Shown: positions 16,894-26,669, counted from the stretch's first letter. The stretch: 54,808 nt of DNA from Pseudobdellovibrionaceae bacterium (GCA_002722705.1 PBMP01000035.1:1-54808); one strand, 5' to 3'. Translations and numbers: made by a program. Notes: a model not told the origin generated them from the letters alone.

Positions 16894-17595
16894 ATGATTC
16901 GATTGGATCAATTTTTGACCTCCACTGTGGGCCGCAAGTATCTGATGGGGCTGAGTGGAATATTTCTAGTTCTCTTTACGATTTCTCATCTCGCCGGTAA
17001 TGCGACACTCTATTTTCCAGATGCTGAGATCTTTAATACCTATGCAAAGAAACTACACGACCTTGGACCCCTTTTAATTATTGGTGAAGTCGGGGTAGTC
17101 TTCACATTTCTTTTACATATCTATACAGGGATCCGAGTCACTCTTCATAACAAGTCGGCTCGATCTGAACGATATGCGGTATCCCTTCAATCCAAAGGGG
17201 GCCCATCGAAATCAAACTTTATGTCTCGGATGATGCCAGTCTCTGGGGTCATTTTAATGTTCTTTGTTTTATTTCATGTCTGGCAAATGAAATTTCAGAT
17301 GGGAAATGAGTTTTACATGACTGATGTAGGTGGAGTCGAAGCAAGAGACCTCCATCAATGGGTCATCGAAGTTTTTGAAAATCCATTTTATGTTTTATTT
17401 TATGTCGGCTGCATGCTCCTACTAGGAATGCACTTAAGACACGGGTTTTGGAGTGCATTCCAAAGCTTAGGTGTGGCTTACCCGAGAATTTCTTGTTTTT
17501 TATCACTGCTTGGAGGATTGGTTGCAATTGCTCTGGCTGTTGGTTTTTTAATGATCCCATTGTGGATTCACTTTGATCCGTTAGGAGTCTTTTAA
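16894..17595 (+). CDS. sdhC: Succinate dehydrogenase cytochrome b subunit
   Basis: This 233-residue membrane protein is the Bacillus/epsilon-type diheme cytochrome b558: it starts with the [13 protein letters not shown] segment and has five membrane helices with spaced His ([28 protein letters not shown]) that can bind two hemes. It anchors SdhAB in the inner membrane and passes electrons between succinate and quinone. It is the first gene of sdhCAB; its stop overlaps the sdhA start by one base (TAATG). Type B enzymes have one large anchor, as here, and no SdhD. Confidence 0.93.
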   Translation: MIRLDQFLTSTVGRKYLMGLSGIFLVLFTISHLAGNATLYFPDAEIFNTYAKKLHDLGPLLIIGEVGVVFTFLLHIYTGIRVTLHNKSARSERYAVSLQSKGGPSKSNFMSRMMPVSGVILMFFVLFHVWQMKFQMGNEFYMTDVGGVEARDLHQWVIEVFENPFYVLFYVGCMLLLGMHLRHGFWSAFQSLGVAYPRISCFLSLLGGLVAIALAVGFLMIPLWIHFDPLGVF

Positions 17596-19529
17596 TGACT
17601 ATTGAACTCAATCCAAATATTCCAGAGGGACCGATTGACAAAAAGTGGGAGGACTATCTTGGTCACATCAAACTAGTCAATCCCGCAAATAAAAGAAAAT
17701 ATAAAATTATCGTAGTAGGAACAGGACTTGCTGGTGCTTCAGCGGCTGCTTCTTTTGCAGAAATGGGTTATCAAGTCACCTCTTTTTGCGTACAAGACTC
17801 GGCTCGACGTGCACACAGTATCGCTGCACAAGGTGGGATCAACGCGGCTAAAAACTATCAAAATGATGGTGATAGCGTTTACCGACTTTTTTACGATACC
17901 GTTAAAGGAGGCGATTATCGCTCTCGTGAAGCGAATGTTCACCGACTTGCTGAAGTTTCCCGAAACATCATTGATCAATGTGTCGCTCAAGGCGTTCCTT
18001 TTGCTCGTGAATACGGAGGAGAACTTGCAAACCGATCCTTTGGTGGCGCCCAAGTTTCTCGAACTTTTTATGCAAGAGGGCAGACCGGACAACAACTGCT
18101 TCTAGGTGCTTACAGTGCTCTGATGAAGATGGTTGATGCAGGAAAAGTAGATCTCAAAGTTCGTCAGGAAATGCTTGATTTAGTTGTAAAAGACGGAAGA
18201 GCTCAGGGAATTATTACACGAAACCTTGAAACCGGTGAAATTGAAAAACATGCAGGTGATGCTGTTGTTCTTTGTACCGGCGGATATGGTAGAGTTTATT
18301 TCCTCTCAACAAATGCCTTTAACTCAAATGCAACAGCAGCATGGAGATGTCATCGACGAGGCGCTCTTTTTGCAAACCCTTGTTACACTCAAATTCACCC
18401 TACCTGTATTCCTGTTGCAGGTGAACACCAAAGTAAACTCACTCTCATGAGTGAAAGTTTAAGAAACGATGGTCGAGTTTGGGTTCCAAAAAAGAAAGAA
18501 GATATCAAAAAGCATCCGAATGAAATTCCCGAAGCCGATCGCGACTACTATCTCGAACGAAAATATCCAAGCTTTGGAAACCTTGTCCCTAGAGATGTCG
18601 CTTCTCGAAACGCAAAAGAAGTTTGTGACGAAGGAAGAGGTGTTGGTGAAACAGGAAGAGCTGTTTATCTTGATTTTCGGGATGCAATTAAGCGAGATGG
18701 ACTTCAAACAGTAAAAGATAAATATGGAAACCTTTTCCATATGTACCAAAAAATTACTGATGAAAACCCTTATGAAGTTCCCATGAAAATCTACCCTGCA
18801 GTCCATTACACCATGGGTGGACTTTGGGTTGATTACAATTTAATGACCACGATTCCAGGACTCTTTGCTGGAGGAGAAGCAAACTTCTCTGATCACGGAG
18901 CAAACCGACTGGGGGCTTCTGCTTTGATGCAAGGACTCTCTGATGGTTATTTTGTTTTACCTTATACCCTTGGAAATTATCTTGCATCTCAGGGCGTTCA
19001 ACCTGGCGGCGGAGATACCTCTGCACCTGAATTTGAACAGACCGAAAAAGAAGTCAAAGATCGAATTCAAAAGCTAGTGGATCAAGGAAAAAAAGGCTCA
19101 AGAACTGTTTTAGAAATTTACCGTGATTTAGGACACATCATGTGGAACCAAGTCGGTATGGCAAGAAATGAAACAGGACTAAAAGATGCGATTCAAAAAA
19201 TTCAAAAACTCAGAGAAGAGTTTCATAATTCTGTAAAGTTTCTTGGCTCAGACAAAGAAATGAATAAACACCTCGAACTTGCTGGTCGAGTTGAGGACTT
19301 CCTTGAGCTGGGTGAACTCATGGCACGAGATGCACTTGAAAGAAAAGAATCTTGTGGAGGGCATTTCCGAGAAGAAAGTCAAACTGACGAAGGTGAGGCA
19401 AAAAGAATAGATGACCAGTTCTCTCATGTCAGTGCCTGGGAATACACGGGAGAAAATAAAGAGCCTGTACTCCACAAAGAACCTTTAACTTTTGAGAACG
19501 TTAGTCTGACTCAACGAAGCTACAAATAA
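17595..19529 (+). CDS. sdhA: Succinate dehydrogenase/fumarate reductase flavoprotein subunit
   Basis: The 644-residue protein has the dinucleotide-binding [11 protein letters not shown] near residue 41, the FAD-linking [10 protein letters not shown], and the active-site H-P-T-C-I-P and H-Y-T-M-G-G-L motifs. It oxidises succinate to fumarate (or the reverse) on covalently bound FAD at the cytoplasmic face. Length fits the Bacteroidetes/delta type, which carry an insertion. The gene is translationally coupled to sdhC and followed by sdhB after 10 bases. Confidence 0.95.
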   Translation: MTIELNPNIPEGPIDKKWEDYLGHIKLVNPANKRKYKIIVVGTGLAGASAAASFAEMGYQVTSFCVQDSARRAHSIAAQGGINAAKNYQNDGDSVYRLFYDTVKGGDYRSREANVHRLAEVSRNIIDQCVAQGVPFAREYGGELANRSFGGAQVSRTFYARGQTGQQLLLGAYSALMKMVDAGKVDLKVRQEMLDLVVKDGRAQGIITRNLETGEIEKHAGDAVVLCTGGYGRVYFLSTNAFNSNATAAWRCHRRGALFANPCYTQIHPTCIPVAGEHQSKLTLMSESLRNDGRVWVPKKKEDIKKHPNEIPEADRDYYLERKYPSFGNLVPRDVASRNAKEVCDEGRGVGETGRAVYLDFRDAIKRDGLQTVKDKYGNLFHMYQKITDENPYEVPMKIYPAVHYTMGGLWVDYNLMTTIPGLFAGGEANFSDHGANRLGASALMQGLSDGYFVLPYTLGNYLASQGVQPGGGDTSAPEFEQTEKEVKDRIQKLVDQGKKGSRTVLEIYRDLGHIMWNQVGMARNETGLKDAIQKIQKLREEFHNSVKFLGSDKEMNKHLELAGRVEDFLELGELMARDALERKESCGGHFREESQTDEGEAKRIDDQFSHVSAWEYTGENKEPVLHKEPLTFENVSLTQRSYK

Positions 19530-19539
19530 GAGGAATACG

Positions 19540-20307
19540 ATGAGCGAAACAAAAAATATGACCCTAAAACTAAAAATCTGGAGACAAGCTCACAAGGATG
19601 CTCCAGGTAAAATGGAAGATTATACGGTTACCGATGTTTCTTCCGATATGTCTTTTTTAGAAATGCTTGATTTACTCAACGAACAACTTGTTCATGAAAA
19701 TGTTCGCCCGGTTGAGTTTGATTCTGACTGTCGTGAAGGAATCTGTGGAGCATGTGGCTGTGTTGTCAATGGCCAAGCCCATGGACCAGAACGCGGCACT
19801 ACAGTCTGTCAACTTCACATGAGAAAATTCAAAGATGGAGACACCATTGTGATTGAACCCTGGAGAGCCAAAGCTTTTCCAGTAATCAAAGACCTCGTTG
19901 TTGACCGAGATGCCTTTGAGCGTATTCAACAAGCTGGCGGTTACATTACCACTCGAACTGGACCAAAACCCGATGGAAACGCAATTCCTATCGGAAAAGA
20001 AGTCGCCGATCAAGCAATGGACTCTGCTGCGTGCATTGGCTGTGGAGCCTGTGTCGCTGCTTGTCCAAATGCATCTGCATCACTTTTTACCGCTGCAAAA
20101 ATTCGACAATTCGGACTACTCCCACAAGGGCAGCCTGAGCGTGCAAGCCGAGTCTCAAAAATGGTTCTTCAAATGGATAAAGAAGGATTTGGAAACTGCA
20201 CCAATATTGGTGAATGCGCTGCTGCATGTCCAAAAGAGATTGATCTTGAGAACATTCGTTTTATGAAATCAGATCTAAGAAATGTTCTCTTTGGTTTACA
20301 AAAATAA
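19540..20307 (+). CDS. sdhB: Succinate dehydrogenase iron-sulfur subunit
   Basis: The 255-residue protein carries the 2Fe-2S ligands [11 protein letters not shown], with a further Cys in T-V-C-Q-L-H, and two ferredoxin-like cluster motifs: [12 protein letters not shown] and C-x5-G-E-C-x3-C-P. It relays electrons from FAD in SdhA to heme and quinone in SdhC. GAGGAAT precedes the start. The stop lies three bases from the apparent true end of the convergent HEAT gene. Confidence 0.95.
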   Translation: MSETKNMTLKLKIWRQAHKDAPGKMEDYTVTDVSSDMSFLEMLDLLNEQLVHENVRPVEFDSDCREGICGACGCVVNGQAHGPERGTTVCQLHMRKFKDGDTIVIEPWRAKAFPVIKDLVVDRDAFERIQQAGGYITTRTGPKPDGNAIPIGKEVADQAMDSAACIGCGACVAACPNASASLFTAAKIRQFGLLPQGQPERASRVSKMVLQMDKEGFGNCTNIGECAAACPKEIDLENIRFMKSDLRNVLFGLQK

Positions 20308-20309
20308 AT

Positions 20310-20477
20310 TTATTTTTTGACTTTCAAAAAGGCCCCTCCGAGTTCTCCTTGGACTCTCATGAGGAGGCCTTTTTTATTTTTAACTTTCTGAAGTTCAAAC
20401 TCAACCCGTCTTCCCTCAAAAGCTCCATAAAATCCAGAACGAAGCACTCCAAGATTCTTTAAATTCTTTTTCTTACG
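20310..20477 (-). other. In-frame continuation of the HEAT protein beyond a TAG
   Basis: On the minus strand the frame of the HEAT gene stays open for 55 codons after the TAG at 20478-20480 and ends at a TAA (20310-20312), three bases from the sdhB stop. The translation looks like real protein: G-V-L-R-S-G-F-Y-G-A-F-E-G-R-R-V-E-F-E-L directly extends a strand pattern begun before the TAG. The domain beginning G-D-W-V-G-Q-W would otherwise be cut in mid-fold. A recent nonsense mutation, amber suppression or a base error would all explain it. Confidence 0.6.
20330..20380 (+). terminator. Rho-independent terminator of sdhCAB
   Basis: AGGCC-CCTC pairs with GAGG-(A)-GGCCT, a nine-pair stem with one bulged A, followed by TTTTTATTTT. 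It lies 23 bases after the sdhB stop. It overlaps the in-frame continuation of the convergent HEAT gene, so the same DNA may serve both as coding sequence and as terminator. Confidence 0.7.
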
Positions 20478-21176
20478 CTAATAAGAAAGAATCACCTGCC
20501 ACTCATCATTTTTATTTATTTTTATTTCCAAAGGAACTAAACGAAATCCCTTCTCTTGCGAAATCAACCACTGACCAACCCAGTCTCCCTGATAATCGAT
20601 CAATCGTTCAAGATCTAAATTCGATCCACCGGGTCTGAGTTTAACCAAGTTTTTTAAAGGAATTTTTTGATATCTGTTTTTCACCCAATCAGTAGGTTCA
20701 TTTAAAATCCATTGATCAAGCTTTTCAGAAATTTTTTTTTGGGTTTCCTTATCCCCTGTTTGACCTATTTTCTTCAAAGTTTCTGCAGCAGCGATTCTAA
20801 TTTGAGGATTGGAGTTTTTTAAAAAACTTGAAATAAAATCAGCCTCCTGAACTCCTTGAGAAATCCCTAGTGTTTGAATCGCGGCAACTTGAAAAACCTC
20901 TTCCTTTTGTTGAGCTTGATCTTTCAAAAAAGACACTGCTTGTGGATCATCAGGAAACCACGCTAATGCTTGCATCAATCTCAATTTTCTAGATGAGTAG
21001 GCATTCTTCTGAAACATTTCTATCAAAATACCTGAAGTCTGAGGGCCTAAACTTCTCCACCACTCCTTCGGCATCATTTCATGCCTCATTCGAATAGCCG
21101 TATCAATTTTTTCTTCGATCGACTGAGCAAACGAAGGAGTTAAAATAAAGCAAAATAAAATAAAAAGAATCTTCAT
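20478..21176 (-). CDS. Exported HEAT-repeat protein, probably truncated by a TAG
   Basis: As read to the first stop, this is a 232-residue protein with a Sec signal (L-T-P-S-F-A-Q, cleavage near residue 18) and three or more HEAT-like helical repeats at about 40-155 (A-A-I-Q-T-L-G-I and A-A-A-E-T-L-K-K-I-G are repeat ends). A beta-rich C-terminal domain begins about residue 195 and is interrupted by TAG. HEAT repeats are protein-binding scaffolds, here probably in the periplasm. It starts one base after the stop of the M43-like lipoprotein gene, so the two are co-transcribed. Confidence 0.75.
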   Translation of the reverse strand: MKILFILFCFILTPSFAQSIEEKIDTAIRMRHEMMPKEWWRSLGPQTSGILIEMFQKNAYSSRKLRLMQALAWFPDDPQAVSFLKDQAQQKEEVFQVAAIQTLGISQGVQEADFISSFLKNSNPQIRIAAAETLKKIGQTGDKETQKKISEKLDQWILNEPTDWVKNRYQKIPLKNLVKLRPGGSNLDLERLIDYQGDWVGQWLISQEKGFRLVPLEIKINKNDEWQVILSY

Positions 21177-21177
21177 A

Positions 21178-22815
21178 TTAATAAACCAGTGGATGATAAT
21201 TTAAAATAGCACTACTTTCAGTTGAAAAGAGCTGACCATCTCCATCTGTAGTCCCTTCTTCAAAGTTTTTAGAGGTCCACCACATCATATGATTAAACTG
21301 ACAGGCAGATGTACTCGGACAAAATGTAGTTGCTCCATTATAACCACTACAACCAGCAGAACAACTTCCACCAGACAAACAAGAAGAGACCGTCACATAA
21401 GGCTGCCCTCCAATCGTCGTAGTGCTACATTCTGGGGTATCGGCAATCGGATCCGCAGTTGCACCGTTACTTTCATTGAGGTGGTTTAAGCCTAAATAAT
21501 GACCCATTTCATGAGAAACTGTACTTGCTAACTCACGAAACTGAGATTCTTGCTCACTTGTAGTACAAGTTGAATTACAATTTGGGTTGTAAGTATCTAG
21601 CTGTCCAAATGTTGCGACGGCAAAACCACTTCCTCCTGTCCCATTATAGATCGGACCTCCAATCGCTCCTGCTAGCCCCAAAATCGTCCCATTAGAACTC
21701 GGATTAGTAATCGAAGACAATACAAATAAATTCACTGCTTTTCCGTTTGCTGAGGAAGGAAGTAATGCACTTCCTTGCTGAAAAAGTTGATTGATCTCAG
21801 CTGCACTGACTTGAGAATATCCATCTCCTCCATTCTCACAAGTCCATTCGTAGGAAGTCAGTGTTCCTAACCGAATTCCAGTTCCACTTTGATTAAATTG
21901 TTCTTGAACAGAACTCAGCATTGCATCCAAATTTTGTTTTCCCTTATCTGTTCGAGAATCTTGGATCGTTGAAGTTCCCACTAAGATCACATTAAGATCA
22001 ATTGCACCATTTCCAGAACCAGCAACTGCCGAGGTATCTTTCTTACGAATCGCATTGACCTGTAGGGTTGCATTTAACCCTCCTGACAAAGAAGAATAAT
22101 TTGAAGCCACTAATATATATTTAGCAACATAAGTCACTCCCGGTCCCGAACGGAGTTTTCCTAAACCATTAAAAAAGTTTGCCCCACCTGTACCAAAATT
22201 ACAGGTAGGAGTCCCAGTATTTGAATTACACGTCGGAAAAGTATTAGTGCTCGAATATCCATAAGAGGGAACATTGTTTTGCAACCAATGCCTCCGGTCA
22301 ACAAACGCGCTTGGAGAATTCACGGTACACTGATCATTATTCGTACAAACCCCGCCTGTACAACTAAAAAGACCAGAGGCCACACAGTCCGAACCACCTC
22401 CCGCACGAGCCAAATTCACTAATTCATTTACCCCATCATTCAAAGAAACTAAAACAGGATAAGCACTCCCACTCGACAAAACACTTGAAGGGAAAGAAGT
22501 CACCGTCGCATCTAAAGTAAGAGATCCATTATCCCCCAAGTCAGTCGACATATCGATATTCATTGTAATTTCTTTGGAGGTAACGAGTCCTTGAGCAAGA
22601 CCCACAAGCTCACCCGTTCCCGAATAGACATCAGTAGTAACCGTAGTAGCCCCATCATGCTGAGCAGAAGAAGCCCCTGAAACAGAAGGGATCCATGAAG
22701 TTCCGCTCAAAGCAGTTGTGCATGAAGATACGGTGATATTTTTTTCCTCAGCACACCCGACAAGTGCAACCACAAGAAGCCCCAAAAGGACGCTTCTCCC
22801 CCACTTAAAACCCAT
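21178..22815 (-). CDS. Lipoprotein metalloprotease, pappalysin-like (M43 type)
   Basis: The 545-residue product has a lipoprotein signal with A-L-V-G-C (Cys 21). Near residue 433 is S-H-E-M-G-H-Y-L-G-L-N-H, the HEXXHXXGXXH zinc site of metzincins. It is followed by a Cys-rich loop and F-N-H-M-M-W-W, which fits the methionine turn of M43 enzymes such as cytophagalysin. The N-terminal 300 residues are Ser/Thr/Gly-rich with several Cys. It probably works at the cell surface. GGCGGA lies before the ATG. Confidence 0.85.
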   Translation of the reverse strand: MGFKWGRSVLLGLLVVALVGCAEEKNITVSSCTTALSGTSWIPSVSGASSAQHDGATTVTTDVYSGTGELVGLAQGLVTSKEITMNIDMSTDLGDNGSLTLDATVTSFPSSVLSSGSAYPVLVSLNDGVNELVNLARAGGGSDCVASGLFSCTGGVCTNNDQCTVNSPSAFVDRRHWLQNNVPSYGYSSTNTFPTCNSNTGTPTCNFGTGGANFFNGLGKLRSGPGVTYVAKYILVASNYSSLSGGLNATLQVNAIRKKDTSAVAGSGNGAIDLNVILVGTSTIQDSRTDKGKQNLDAMLSSVQEQFNQSGTGIRLGTLTSYEWTCENGGDGYSQVSAAEINQLFQQGSALLPSSANGKAVNLFVLSSITNPSSNGTILGLAGAIGGPIYNGTGGSGFAVATFGQLDTYNPNCNSTCTTSEQESQFRELASTVSHEMGHYLGLNHLNESNGATADPIADTPECSTTTIGGQPYVTVSSCLSGGSCSAGCSGYNGATTFCPSTSACQFNHMMWWTSKNFEEGTTDGDGQLFSTESSAILNYHPLVY

Positions 22816-23000
22816 GATTTGTCCGCCTTTATCTTTGGGATTATAGCGTTTTTCAGAGGATGAGAGGAGGTGTCAACTGAGACCCCCTTGAAAATTAAAG
22901 TCAAATTTGATTAAAAAAATCAGAATTAATCCTTTTTTTAACTCTAAAACCAACGGAAACCATATTGACTTTAAGTCCCAAATCCGCAAAACTCCTGCGT

Positions 23001-23231
23001 ATGGCTGAAATTGAAAATAAGTGGGCAGACAACGTTGATGGTGCATTCTTTGTAGACGACCAGTGTATCGATTGCGATGCCTGTCGAACCGAAGCTCCTC
23101 AAAACTTCACTCGAAATGACGAACACGGTTATTCATATGTCTACAAGCAGCCAGAAAATGATGATGAAAAAGAAGCTTGTGAAGCCGCTTTGGAAGCTTG
23201 TCCTGTAGAGGCCATTGGCAATAAAAACTAG
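23001..23231 (+). CDS. Ferredoxin, single 4Fe-4S type
   Basis: The 76-residue protein has D-D-Q-C-I-D-C-D-A-C and a distal A-C-P-V-E-A-I, the four Cys of one 4Fe-4S cluster, in an acidic protein of usual length. It carries electrons in the cytoplasm; the partner is unknown. The frame extends 12 codons upstream to a TTG at 22965, but the family begins near M-A-E-I-E-N-K-W, so ATG 23001 is chosen. The TAG stop shares a CTAG palindrome with the stop of the convergent ExbD gene. Confidence 0.88.
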   Translation: MAEIENKWADNVDGAFFVDDQCIDCDACRTEAPQNFTRNDEHGYSYVYKQPENDDEKEACEAALEACPVEAIGNKN

Positions 23232-23662
23232 TTTTTTGGTTGAGTTGCGATTGAAAAATCGACTGCCCCTGCTTTTTTTGCAGTTTCCATGACTTTAACC
23301 ATTTCCCCGAGAACCGCTTGGCGATCCCCCTCTAAAACCACCCATTTTTTTTGAGTTTGCTCTAAAGCCTGAGATAATAGGAGCTCTAGAGATTCCCAAT
23401 CTCCGGGAAGAATTCGGGTTTCATTTATCTTTAATCCCCCGTTTGCCATCAGAGTAACAACAACTCCTTCAGGGGCATGCTCACTGACTTTTGAAGACGC
23501 CTCTGGAAGCTTTACATTCACCCCCATCTGAGACATCACGGAACTGGTCACCATAAAAATAATCAAAAGAACCAAAAATATATCCGTAAGCGGGGTAATA
23601 TTAATTTCAGAAAAAATTTCATCAGATGAATCTTCATCCATCGATACCTTCATCCCCATCAC
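23228..23662 (-). CDS. ExbD/TolR-like protein (second set)
   Basis: The 144-residue protein has a short acidic N-terminus, I-N-I-T-P-L-T-D-I-F-L-V-L-L-I-I-F (ExbD helix with the key Asp at about residue 27), and a periplasmic domain typical of the family. It starts within the ExbB stop (ATGA overlap). The set differs from the operon at 5746, so the cell has at least two proton-driven machines. The first three codons include two Met; the second or fourth-codon Met could also start translation. Confidence 0.9.
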   Translation of the reverse strand: MMGMKVSMDEDSSDEIFSEINITPLTDIFLVLLIIFMVTSSVMSQMGVNVKLPEASSKVSEHAPEGVVVTLMANGGLKINETRILPGDWESLELLLSQALEQTQKKWVVLEGDRQAVLGEMVKVMETAKKAGAVDFSIATQPKN

Positions 23663-24327
23663 TTAACCTTTTGATCCCCACTCAGATTCTCTAAAATCTC
23701 CATTAATTCTTCCGTTTGAGTTCGTATCCTTAAAACCCACCCATTCCATTTGGCTTGAAATGTATTAAATGCAACCACTGCAACGACGGCAACAACAATT
23801 CCAGTTGCTGTTGCAATCAAAGCCTCAGAAATCCCAGAGGACACCACTGCAAACCCTCCAGCACCTGCTTTAGAAATTTCTGAGAATGAGTCTAAAATTC
23901 CAACAACCGTACCAAAAAGACCAATAAATGGGGAAGCAGCTCCAATGGTTCCCAAAATCCACAAATAACGACGAAGATCTTGATTGGATAGTTTTCTCTG
24001 CCTTTCCATTGCTTCTGCCCAACGCCGTCGAATCCGTGGATCACTTGCATTCATACGAGTGAGTCCCACTTTTAGTATTTGAGCAGTCGGATGCACCTGA
24101 TGTTGATCGCAAAACGATTTTGCAGATTCAATCTCTCCTTGCAAAAGGCGGTTCATCACTTCAAAGAAAAAAGAAGAATGAATTTTACTAAGTTGATAGT
24201 ATTTCCAGGCGCGTTCGATAATAACGCCCCAGGTAAATAATGAACAAATCAGCAGTGGAATCATTGCAAATCCACCCTGAATAAACCAACTGAATAATCC
24301 TTGAGATTCAGATCCTGTTACTGTCAT
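23659..24327 (-). CDS. MotA/TolQ/ExbB proton-channel protein (second set)
   Basis: This 222-residue protein has the three ExbB helices: G-F-A-M-I-P-L-L-I-C-S-L near the start, W-I-L-G-T-I-G-A-A-S-P-F-I-G-L-F-G-T-V in the middle, and G-I-S-E-A-L-I-A-T-A-T-G-I-V late. It partners the overlapping ExbD gene. No TonB or receptor gene lies nearby, so TonB-, Tol- or gliding-type function cannot be told apart. Divergent from the DUF4340 lipoprotein. Confidence 0.92.
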   Translation of the reverse strand: MTVTGSESQGLFSWFIQGGFAMIPLLICSLFTWGVIIERAWKYYQLSKIHSSFFFEVMNRLLQGEIESAKSFCDQHQVHPTAQILKVGLTRMNASDPRIRRRWAEAMERQRKLSNQDLRRYLWILGTIGAASPFIGLFGTVVGILDSFSEISKAGAGGFAVVSSGISEALIATATGIVVAVVAVVAFNTFQAKWNGWVLRIRTQTEELMEILENLSGDQKVK

Positions 24328-24367
24328 GATAGGCTTGAAACGTTAACGATCAGACCCCAGGAAGTCA

Positions 24368-25279
24368 ATGCCGATGAAACAAATATCATTAATTATACTC
24401 CTCTTTGGACTCACAAACTGTACACCTTCAAACGACTATAGAAATGGAGCACTTCCTTTTGAAGGAGATTACAAAAAGATCACCCAACTTGAACTTTCGA
24501 GGTTTGGTACCCACGGGGAAAGCCCATGGTCGACCTCACTCGAAAGAGAAGAAGGAAACTGGATCATCAAAACCTTCCCTGGAGGGGTACGACGTCCAGA
24601 TCGATACGCCGATACTGCTTTTGTTGATCATTTATTAGATACCTTAGGAACTTTAAAAATCCAGGAAAAGGCCCCTCAGGCCTCAAAAGAAAGCCTAGGC
24701 CTCTCCCCTCCCCAATGGGCGATTCGTTTTACTCGAAACGGAAAGACTCAAGAAGTAAAAATCGGGCAATATGACTCAACCATTCGAGCAGCTTTTATTG
24801 AAATAAAGTCTCAAGTTTATCTTGCAAAAGGTGCCCTCCTTGCCATGTTTGGACACCTTAAAAATTTTGAAAAACTCCGACATGGAAAGCTCTCTCGAAT
24901 CACACTCAATGATGTGGTCTCTGTTGAAGTTGAAGTTTCCGGAAAAAGTAGTTTTTACGCTGAAAGACTCAGTGGTGGCTGGGCAAATAAAGAACAAAAA
25001 AAATACAAAGAAGGAGTGGTTACGCCCTGGCTCAAGCGAATTTTTGAAATCAGAATTCAACATTTCATTGATCAACCCCATCTGATTAAAATGAAAACAA
25101 GATTTTTTGTCAAACCTCTCATACGCATTCGAACCCGTGATCGCCATGGAAAAGAGGTGACTTTTGGAATCATCAAAGACCAAGGTAAAATCCTTACGCG
25201 AACCTCTAATCGCGTTGCAGGAATGTTCGAACTTTACCCTGAATCTCTAAAGTATTTTTACCCTCCTCAAGGATGGTAA
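24368..25279 (+). CDS. DUF4340-like lipoprotein
   Basis: The 303-residue protein has a lipoprotein signal (L-T-N-C, Cys 18) and a body with two repeats of the DUF4340 type: a W-x-I-x-x-P strand pattern, V-D-H-L-L-D-T-L-G-T-L and G-L-S-P-P-Q-W-A-I-R-F, then a second related half. DUF4340 proteins are often found with gliding or ABC-type envelope machines; the function is unsettled. AGGAA precedes the ATG at 24368; the in-frame ATG at 24374 is also possible. It overlaps the convergent HAD gene by 13 bases. Confidence 0.75.
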   Translation: MPMKQISLIILLFGLTNCTPSNDYRNGALPFEGDYKKITQLELSRFGTHGESPWSTSLEREEGNWIIKTFPGGVRRPDRYADTAFVDHLLDTLGTLKIQEKAPQASKESLGLSPPQWAIRFTRNGKTQEVKIGQYDSTIRAAFIEIKSQVYLAKGALLAMFGHLKNFEKLRHGKLSRITLNDVVSVEVEVSGKSSFYAERLSGGWANKEQKKYKEGVVTPWLKRIFEIRIQHFIDQPHLIKMKTRFFVKPLIRIRTRDRHGKEVTFGIIKDQGKILTRTSNRVAGMFELYPESLKYFYPPQGW

Positions 25280-25956
25280 TCGTTCCAAAAAGCCATCCAT
25301 TCGTTAAAGTCGGAAAGAACAACAGGCACGGTCAAATCCTGAGGGTCAACAGAAGAACTTTCAACTCCAAGAACAGTCGCCCCTGTCTTCTGGGCAGATT
25401 GAACTCCCGGAATCGAGTCTTCAAAGATGACAACCTCTTTAGGGTCTACCTCAAGTGCATCGATTGCCTTTAAATACCCCTCTGGATCGGGTTTTCCTCG
25501 AGAGACATCCTCAGCTCCCCAAAATTGCGGAATAAACGCCTTTAACCGGCCTTCATCGATTACTCCCTGGATTTCCTCTCGAGTTGATCCTGAAACAATA
25601 GCCATAGGAATATTCTGTGAACGAATCCATTCCAATGCTCCAGGTATCCACTGGATCGGCGATCTGGCTTTCAAATACAAACGACTCAGAAGCCGAACTT
25701 CATGTGGAACATCAAGTTTCACACCTAAAGATTGCATAATTAAGTTCAGCGCATCTTCCCAACGTCGTCCTGTAATTGAATGTTTTAGAGATTCAGAAAG
25801 CAAAAGGCCTTTTTCTTTAAAAAATTGATCGAGCACCTGTTCTGCGATCCATTCAGAATTAATCAACGTCCCATCTAAATCAAAAATCCAAGCTGAAACC
25901 TTCTTTTGATTGAAAGTCTTCACTAAAATCTCATGTTTTTTTGAATCAATTTTCAT
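25267..25956 (-). CDS. HAD-superfamily phosphatase, beta-phosphoglucomutase-like
   Basis: The 229-residue protein shows the four HAD motifs: F-D-L-D-G-T-L-I-N-S (nucleophile Asp), I-V-S-G-S-T-R-E-E (motif II Ser), G-K-P-D-P-E-G-Y (Lys) and V-I-F-E-D-S-I-P-G-V (acidic pair). The helical cap between motifs I and II fits the beta-phosphoglucomutase/phosphatase group. It hydrolyses or isomerises small phosphorylated metabolites in the cytoplasm; the substrate is not predictable. It stands alone. Confidence 0.9.
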   Translation of the reverse strand: MKIDSKKHEILVKTFNQKKVSAWIFDLDGTLINSEWIAEQVLDQFFKEKGLLLSESLKHSITGRRWEDALNLIMQSLGVKLDVPHEVRLLSRLYLKARSPIQWIPGALEWIRSQNIPMAIVSGSTREEIQGVIDEGRLKAFIPQFWGAEDVSRGKPDPEGYLKAIDALEVDPKEVVIFEDSIPGVQSAQKTGATVLGVESSSVDPQDLTVPVVLSDFNEWMAFWNDYHP

Positions 25957-26108
25957 AAAAAATGCTTCCTTTTTTTGAGGATACGAGATTCACATTAGAT
26001 TTTCGCTAAAAAACAGCAGTTTTTTTTAAAAAAAATAAAAGAATTCTAAAAAAAAGCTTGAATCGCTACAAAAATAGTCTACAACAAAATTACAGGAGAG
26101 AAATAACT

Positions 26109-26549
26109 ATGGCTAAAAAGAAGAAAAAGACCGCTAAAGCGGCTACTAAGAAAAAAGCAGCAACTAAGAAAAAAGCTGCTAAAAAAACAACAAAAAAGAA
26201 ATCTGCTTCTGCGAAATTCAATTTTGTTGCTGACCTTCACGACGAAGTTCTTGCTTGTGCAGAAGTAACTCGTTCAGGTGAAGTTCGAATCAAAAGAACT
26301 GACTTCAAACAAGCAGTAGAAACTGTTTTTGAAGCAGGAGCTAAAAAAGCTGCTGGCGGTGAAAGAATTCGATTCCCAGTCATCGGTGCTTTGGTTCGAA
26401 AAGACGTAAAAGCTCGTAAAGCAGGTAAAGGGGTAAACCCATTTACTGGCGAACCTATGACAATTAAGGCAAGACCTGCTTCTAAAAAGCCACGATGGTC
26501 TTTCCCTAAAAATCTTAAAACGACTTTTGCTACTAAGCGTTACTGGTAG
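26109..26549 (+). CDS. HU-like DNA-binding protein with N-terminal Lys/Ala tail
   Basis: The 146-residue protein has a tail of about 35 residues made almost only of Lys, Ala and Thr (A-T-K-K-K-A-style repeats as in histone H1), then an HU/IHF-like domain: R-T-D-F-K-Q-A-V-E-T-V-F early and I-R-F-P-V-I-G-A-L-V, then K-A-G-K-G-V-N-P-F-T-G-E-P for the DNA-gripping arm. It should compact or bend DNA. AGGAGAG sits 8 bases before the ATG. Translation from an upstream TTG at 26058 is unlikely. It stands alone and is closed by a strong terminator, as expected of an abundant protein. Confidence 0.82.
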   Translation: MAKKKKKTAKAATKKKAATKKKAAKKTTKKKSASAKFNFVADLHDEVLACAEVTRSGEVRIKRTDFKQAVETVFEAGAKKAAGGERIRFPVIGALVRKDVKARKAGKGVNPFTGEPMTIKARPASKKPRWSFPKNLKTTFATKRYW

Positions 26550-26574
26550 TTTCTTTTTTACCGATTTAGAAAAA

Positions 26575-26609
26575 AAGCCTCTTCATTCACGTGAAGGGGC
26601 TTTTTTTTT
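26575..26609 (+). terminator. Terminator of the HU-like gene
   Basis: AAGCCTCTTCA pairs with TGAAGGGGCTT (11 pairs, one G-U) around a six-base loop, then nine T. A strong rho-independent terminator starting 26 bases after the stop. Confidence 0.85.
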
Positions 26610-26669
26610 ACTTCTTTTTATATCAAGAAAAATTCACTTCATGATAAAACAAAGAAAAGAAAGGCTCCC

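Noticed and set aside
17728-18105. Long alternative frames within sdhA on both strands
   Set aside because: sdhA is certain here; the others are by-products of its codon use.
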